NCBI RefSeq assembly: GCF_000004195.4
Contig: NC_030679.2
Span: 34,585,712 to 34,649,711, forward strand
Reading direction: 5' to 3'
Origin: Xenopus tropicalis
Taxonomy: Eukaryota > Chordata > Amphibia > Anura > Pipidae
DNA length: 64,000 nt
Part shown: in pieces, positions 58,725-64,000 of the stretch
How the letters are laid out: each line of letters begins with the position of its first letter
How positions within the stretch are numbered: position 1 is the stretch's first letter
Made by a program: the position numbers and the translations under genes
The notes under the pieces: model-generated
The model's input: the letters and a program-made list of their open reading frames with translations, nothing else
What the model was told of the DNA's origin: nothing
Database searches by the model: none

Positions 58725-59400
58725 ACCTTTATTTATATAAATCTTACATATTCGGCATCACTTTTACAGAGATTATTTATCATTAACATCCGCCCCTGGG
58801 CCAGTGGAGCTTACAATTAGTGATGAGCAAATCTGTCCCGTTTCGCTTCGCCGTAAAATTTGCAAATCTTCTAAAAGGTTCGCGAAACAGCAAAAAATTC
58901 GCGAAAAATGTTGCCCGCAACTATTCTTTTGTCGCCCAGCTATTTTTTTGTTGCCCGCGGCTATTCTTTTGTCACCTGTGGCTATTCTTTTGCCGCATGG
59001 CTATTCTTTTGTCACCCGCGGCTATTCTTTTGTCGCCCGCGGCTATTCTTTTGATGCGGGAGACACGCGGCAAATTTTTCCACTTCTAATTTTTTCATCC
59101 GTTTCGCGAAACAATCCGCCAATGGTGAAACGTGGAAATTTGCTGCAAATCCATGCCTGGCGAAACATTTCGCCCATCACTACTTACAGTCTAAGGTCCC
59201 TATCACATTACACACATTAGGGCAAATGTCATCTGTGCCTTATAACCTGCCCATATCATTTGTATAATTTGTAGTATGGGAGGCAACCGGAGTACCAGGA
59301 AGAAACCTTTGCAAGTATGGGGAGATAATGCAAATTCCTTGCAAATAGGAACTGAATAGACTGCAGGGCTGCGAGGCATCATAGCTAACCAATATGCATC
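58725..59400 (+). repeat. older dispersed repeat split by hAT-like copy 13
   Basis: The left part (ACCTTTATTTATATAAA, CGCCCCTGGGCCAGTGGAGC) is a decayed relative of 33203-33270. The right part (CTAAGGTCCCTATCAC, GGAGGCAACCGGAGTACCAG, GGGGAGATAATGCAAATTCC) continues it after the insertion. Removing the hAT-like element and one duplication rejoins them. Confidence 0.5.
58818..59182 (+). mobile_element. hAT-like MITE copy 13, with internal array
   Basis: Termini are TAGTGATGAG and CCCATCACTA, with 8-bp flanks CTTACAAT/CTTACAGT (one mismatch). About seven units of GGCTATTCTTTTGTCGCCCG type lie at 58915-59060, again creating spurious repetitive frames. Confidence 0.83.
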
Positions 59401-59449
59401 ATTTCCAAAATGAAACAACATCCTGCTACAGAGTGTATGATGACCCCAA

Positions 59450-59538
59450 TATTTGTTCCCTTTTCATTAAAAAAATGGCCAATGGCAAGAGATTCACTGA
59501 AAATTCATGCCTGCCGAAAAATTTTGCTTGTGACTAAT
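59450..59538 (+). mobile_element. fragment of the hAT-like MITE family
   Basis: GCCAATGGCAAGAGATTC, TTCATGCCTGCCGAAAAATT and GCTTGTGACTA correspond to the right end of the family. The left part is missing. Confidence 0.5.
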
Positions 59539-60217
59539 CATTTATTAGCATAAATAATTGCTTCAAAACATTAAATGTCAAAACTGTAAAATGAATAAGG
59601 CACTGTTTGATGTGGATACATACAGCATTGCAATGTTTACTATAATTTAAAATGGCTAATTAATATGATATTAACACTTTTCTTTTGTAAAGGAATTATC
59701 TTTGCACAATAGTAGTAATAAGATCACATCACCAATATCCAAAAGGATAAAGTTGCAAAAATATGCAACATTTTGAGAAATGGCAATGAGTACAAAATGT
59801 ACAAACCATGAGTACAAAACAGAAAGTGAGCAATTTCCCTGGTAAAAACAAAAATGATCTATTATAAGCTTTATGTGATTAACCAAAGGCCTTTCCCAAG
59901 GTCTTTTAATTATTCAGACAGGCAATTAAGTGCACCGCACATGATAAAGATGTTAAATGTTGATTAAATGTCAAAGTAACCTTTTCATTGGCTATCTCAA
60001 AATAGATTTGTAACAACTTACTCCATTTGTTGCACACTGTGCTTTTTACAAAGCAAAATCCTATAAATTAGCACAATGCACAGAGAGCTACTTATGGTTT
60101 ATCCCAATAACTGGCCAATGGTCCAACATAAAGCACAGAGCTATGAGTGGTGGCTGCATAATGAAGGAAAATTAAACAGACTTGCACAAATGCTCACGGC
60201 CAGCTAATAATGTCTAA
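59539..60217. other. noncoding DNA, nothing recognised
   Basis: No gene or repeat signature is seen. Confidence 0.4.
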
Positions 60218-60286
60218 TAGTGAGAAGCAAAAATTTTTGCTGGATTTTGCCGTTTCGCAATTTTTTCTGTCATAACGTTTCTAAAT
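60218..60286 (+). mobile_element. fragment of the hAT-like MITE family, left end
   Basis: TAGTGAGAAGCAAAAATTTTTGC and GCCGTTTCGCAATTTTTTC match the left end of the family. The remainder is absent. Confidence 0.4.
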
Positions 60287-60659
60287 GTCTAACTGTGCAG
60301 CTTACATTTGCCAAAACCAGCCCTCTACCTTCTAAACTATATTCTGACACAAAGGTTCAGTGCACAGTTTATGGCAATCTTCAGAGTACATCAGATTTTT
60401 TTCCTACCTTTAATGTATCAAGACCTCTGGAGTAGAGTCATTTTCTTCCCCTTTTAAAATTCTTCTCATGGTTAGTTTTTTCACTCTATCACATATCTGT
60501 TAGTAAAGCTATCTCCCAAACTTTGTTGTACACCTCAAAGGAAAAGGGCATAATAGTGTGTATAAAGTATAGTGTGCATCTTATTTTTTTTTTAATTTTT
60601 AAAAAGCCAAATGACTACTGACAGGGGTAGTGTAAGTAATAAACAGCTTGCTTTTAATC

Positions 60660-60920
60660 TCTCTGATCCAGGGCTGGAACTAGGGGTAGGCAGAAGAGGT
60701 ACCGTCTACGGCGCAGCACTTGGGGTGCTGAGCAGGTACCTCCTCTGCCTACCCCTATAGTCTGGGCTCTCTTGCCACTGCCACTTGTCACTGCACTCTC
60801 CTGGCCCTTGCTCTGATCCTCCTCTCCTGGAGCCTTAATGCTTGCTTGTTTCTTGAATGCATTCATCTTCACAACGCCATCTACTTCTGCTGGTACACCA
60901 TGGGCACTTGTTGTCAAGTA
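60660..60920. repeat. possible repeat with an inverted pair
   Basis: CTAGGGGTAGGCAGAAGAGGTACC (60679-60702) pairs with GGTACCTCCTCTGCCTACCCCTA (60735-60757), giving a strong hairpin with one mismatch. The same words recur at 61763-61785 (ACTAGGGGTAGGCAGGAGAGG). The open frame across it has no domain. Confidence 0.45.
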
Positions 60921-61487
60921 TACCCAGCATCACATCAACAAGGTTCTTTTTTTTTACTAGCAGTTACATTAAGGAAAAATAAAATAGCCGGATGACTGGG
61001 GGGTGGTGTAATAATACTGACCACCAATAGCCAAATATGGAAATTACATATTAGAATGAAATTTATAAAAAAAAATTAAAGTACATTTAAAAAGGGCCCA
61101 ATGCATTTTGTCCTTGCATATATTGTGGGGCCTACCCCTGAACAGCATAATTACAGCACAGTTCACTTCAGTCTATAAAGAATAAATGCAGTAATTAAAA
61201 AGAGTAAATACAGCCCTTTTATTAATCATCAACTACACATATAACTGACTTAACCTTGAGATATACCATTAAATATAGGGTTTCCTGGGAGACATGAGCA
61301 TCAGAAAAGTAAATTGCATTGCCATCAGCAATTCTAAAAATAGAGTAAAATTTTAAAGTGTGGTTTCCAGTAAAAGAACAAGGCATAAAGGGGGTAACAG
61401 GGTATAAAACAGGACTTTGTGCAACCAAGCAGAAAATCAATGAGTGAGCGAGTAAGGAGGAAGATGATATTAATAAATCAAAACTTT

Positions 61488-61830
61488 AAAGTGATACTGA
61501 CAGCAAAATATTACTTTTGATTATATGATTCTACCTCCAAAAACACCTATTACTCATGTTGACCGTTTTCTCCAGAAAGCACTTGTTTTCTAAATAATCG
61601 CTTCTTAAGATCCTGGACACGACTGAGACAAACCCGACTGTCTCTGTTCCTGAGAACCGACGTGTGAGTGATGACGTCATCACGCACTGAAGCAAAGAAA
61701 GGGCAGCGCAGGACCCGTCGCCGATTGGTGTAAAGGTAAGCGTTTTTTTTAGAAGCGCGGACTAGGGGTAGGCAGGAGAGGCTCCTGTCTGGCATCCCCC
61801 AATCGTCTGGCTCTGTTCTGTTGAAGCCAT
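61488..61830. repeat. probable dispersed repeat
   Basis: It starts with CTTTAAAGTGATACTGACAG, contains GAGTGATGACGTCATCACGC (a palindromic TGATGACGTCATCA), and runs into a piece sharing ACTAGGGGTAGGCAG with 60679. The TTTAAAG start hints at a TTAA-type element; the other end was not found. Confidence 0.35.
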
Positions 61831-63137
61831 TCATTTTGTAATATTGCATATGTGAGTTTCTGTGCTCAAGCATAGCGTACTTGCACCTAGGCAATAGTTG
61901 GTACAGACTACTACGAGTAGCAAAGATTAACCCACCATATATTACCTTACCCATAGACATCAAAACCTTTTAATGGGTTTCACCCTCATTCTCTGGATAG
62001 TATGATAAATCATTTAAAGCTACCCTGGGACATTGGTTTTATTTATATTCATCTGGTACAAATGGGTAGAATTTCAGATTTACATGTCCCATTCGGATTT
62101 ACATTTTTTCAGCAAGCTCCAGTAGATAAGCATCCTAAAGAATAATGTAAACATTTTAGCAATGTCATTTGTTTTAGGGTTGCTTTCGTTTATTTCAGAG
62201 AAGAGAAGCAAAACCGTCTGCAGCAACATTCTCTCGTTTGCAACTTAACACTGATAAAGGAGCATATTTTTCTAAAGGGAAACTTTCCACTTCTTAATGA
62301 ATATGCCCTAACACCCATAACATGGAATCCCAAAAACCTCCCTTATCCTTTTCCATAACTAAGGGTTATGGCCTACTTTGTCATTAGTAGGTTTTATAGA
62401 GAGAATGAACACAACTGCTAGTCGTGTGTTTTACATCTGGGGAGAGGTGATCCTGGTTTCTTTGAAGAACAGATAATTCAATCATTTTGCCTTTCCCCCT
62501 GGTTTTCAGCTTTCATCTAAACTTTTCAAAAGCAGCAAATGTGATTTTGTCTCCTTGAGTTTGTCTCTTCCCTTTCCTTTCAAAGGGGTGAATTATTCCA
62601 CTTTCCAAAACAACTTTCACTTTAGTTTAGATTACAAGAAAGAAAATGAATTTTAATATGGTTTATGACTGGAAAATGTCAGGTTATTACAGGACATGCT
62701 TTAAAGGGTTTTCTTTTTCCTGGATTCAAATGCTAAATTGCTTACCTTCAAACACAAGACCAAGAACAAAATAAAACAAACATTAATAGGGAATCACAAA
62801 GCAAATTCTTGGGTACCTGAACCATGAAGAAGAGAACCATTTGAACTGTTACAATTGTTCTCTACTGGCCCCATGCTGTCTCCTCATATAAAGCTGTAAT
62901 TGAAACCATGCAGCAAGTGCTGTGCAGTCATTATTGGCTCATGACTGAGCTTCTTCATATAAGATCATGTTCTTATTCTGTATTATTGTTTGGAGCACTG
63001 TTTTGCTTCATACAGTACTGCTACAGCAGGGAAAAAAATGTTTAAAAAAAGTTCTAAGCAGATGTAGTTTATTTCATATCAGAAATACATTTGTTTGTTG
63101 TTCTTATTTGTTTTTCTTGGTCATAATATATATAAAA
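61831..63137. other. noncoding DNA, nothing recognised
   Basis: AT-rich, with no gene or repeat family seen. Confidence 0.45.
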
Positions 63138-63443
63138 CAGTGATCCCCAATCAATGGCTCGTGAGCAATATGCTGCTCACCAACCCCTTGGATGTTGCTT
63201 TCAGTGGCCTCAAAGCAGGTGATTATTTTTGAATTTCTAACTTGGAGGCAAGTTTTGGAGACATAAAGATCATGTGGATTGCCAAACAGAGCTTCCTATA
63301 GGCTGTTGTTCCACATGGGGCTACCAAATAACCACTCACAGTCCTCAATAATCACCCCTAGGAACTTTTTTTATGCTTGCATTGCTCCCCAACTTATTTA
63401 TATTTAAATGTTGCTCACGGGTAAAAAAGGTTGGGGACCCTTG
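63138..63443 (+). mobile_element. hAT-like MITE with CAGTG ends, copy 2
   Basis: It begins CAGTGATCCCCAATCAATGG and ends GGTTGGGGACCCTTG, with 8-bp flanks ATATAAAA/ATATCAAA (one mismatch). At 306 bp it aligns over its whole length with 19216-19522 (CCTCAAAGCAGG, GCATTGCTCCCCAAC). Confidence 0.75.
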
Positions 63444-64000
63444 ATATCAAATATAAAATTTCCCTATATTAAAGAGTGACATCAACTTGCGAGAATGCGG
63501 TTACTCCGGCACACAGTAAAGGGTTCTTTATTATTATAACATGGAAATCGATTTCAAGAAATAATAGCTGCTTTGGTATGCCTATTCTGGATAGACCTCT
63601 ATTTACCCTTTTACAATGTCAAAAATAGTAGTTCTTGGCCCTTGAGAATTAGTTGCACAATAGAACAGGAAAAGCCAGCTCTAAGGAAGGTAACAGATAT
63701 AGCAGTGCTTTGACATTTCTGCCTTCTTTTTTTTGAAGCCAAACCAATTACACTTTATAGGGCTAATTTATAAAGTGCACAATGAGCCCACTGCACCCCT
63801 AGCAGCCAATCAGATCTCTGCTTTCATTTTCGCTTGTAGATGAGCGATTAAAACAAATGTCTTTTATGTTGCTAGAGGCAAACACACTGGTGCAAATTAT
63901 ATGTATATTAGTAAATTAGCCTAGATACATGACTATCTAGATATATGTCAATTTGTTATTATCACATTCACAGACATACCTGTAGTTGTCCCTAAAGAAT
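63444..64000. other. noncoding DNA, possible old repeat near 63765-63890
   Basis: AGCAGCCAATCAGATCTCTGCTTT recalls frog interspersed repeats, but no second copy in the window confirms it. No gene is seen. Confidence 0.35.

Overview
Organism and general character. The window is AT-rich vertebrate DNA crowded with short, terminal-inverted-repeat elements: TTAA-flanked palindromes, TTA-flanked CpG-rich palindromes, TA-flanked mariner-like elements and 8-bp-TSD hAT-like elements, plus a CR1-like LINE 3' end. This mixture, rich in non-autonomous DNA transposons, points to an amphibian, most likely Xenopus. The species call is inference, since no host gene is available to confirm it. I find no convincing host exon, tRNA, rRNA or CRISPR array. 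Apart from the retroelement below, the open frames are short or repeat-driven and do not look like genes.

Central feature (about 5.2-15.1 kb). Two copies of a Penelope-like retroelement (PLE) lie head to head as a giant inverted repeat. Every feature of the left arm at position x has its mirror at 20236-x, so arms 5235-9890 and 10346-15001 are collinear without indels over about 4.66 kb, separated by 455 bp. The right copy (+) looks complete: a 261-bp pseudo-LTR (pLTR), ORF1 (coiled coil plus Arg/Gly-rich tail), ORF2 (PLE reverse transcriptase, Cys cluster and GIY-YIG endonuclease), about 1.5 kb of 3' noncoding DNA and an identical second pLTR. The left copy (-) lacks its 5' pLTR and the first 35 ORF1 codons, and its 3' pLTR is cut short. 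The whole unit sits inside a (TA)n microsatellite. ORF2 has no ATG near its beginning and overlaps ORF1 in the -1 frame. The overlap holds an in-phase U UUU UUA heptamer, the same slippery sequence that HIV-1 uses, followed by a GC-rich foldable stretch. ORF2 is therefore probably made as an ORF1-ORF2 fusion by programmed -1 frameshifting.

Left flank (1-5.2 kb): a dispersed repeat, a 1.3-kb GATA array with an 11-bp variant period, a fragment carrying a hairpin-GAAACGTT motif, and one hAT-like element.

Right of the retroelement (15-64 kb): intergenic or intronic DNA with at least 13 members of one hAT-like family (termini TAGTGATGAG/CTCATCACTA, 8-bp duplications; several carry internal tandem arrays of about 20 bp), eight members of a TA-flanked family including one nested exactly inside another, two Harbinger-like palindromes, two TTAA-flanked elements, two CAGTG-ended hAT-like elements, and a CR1-like 3' end whose 41-bp segment has expanded to about 19 copies. 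A possible solo LTR and two repeat-poor tracts that might be conserved noncoding DNA are flagged at low confidence.
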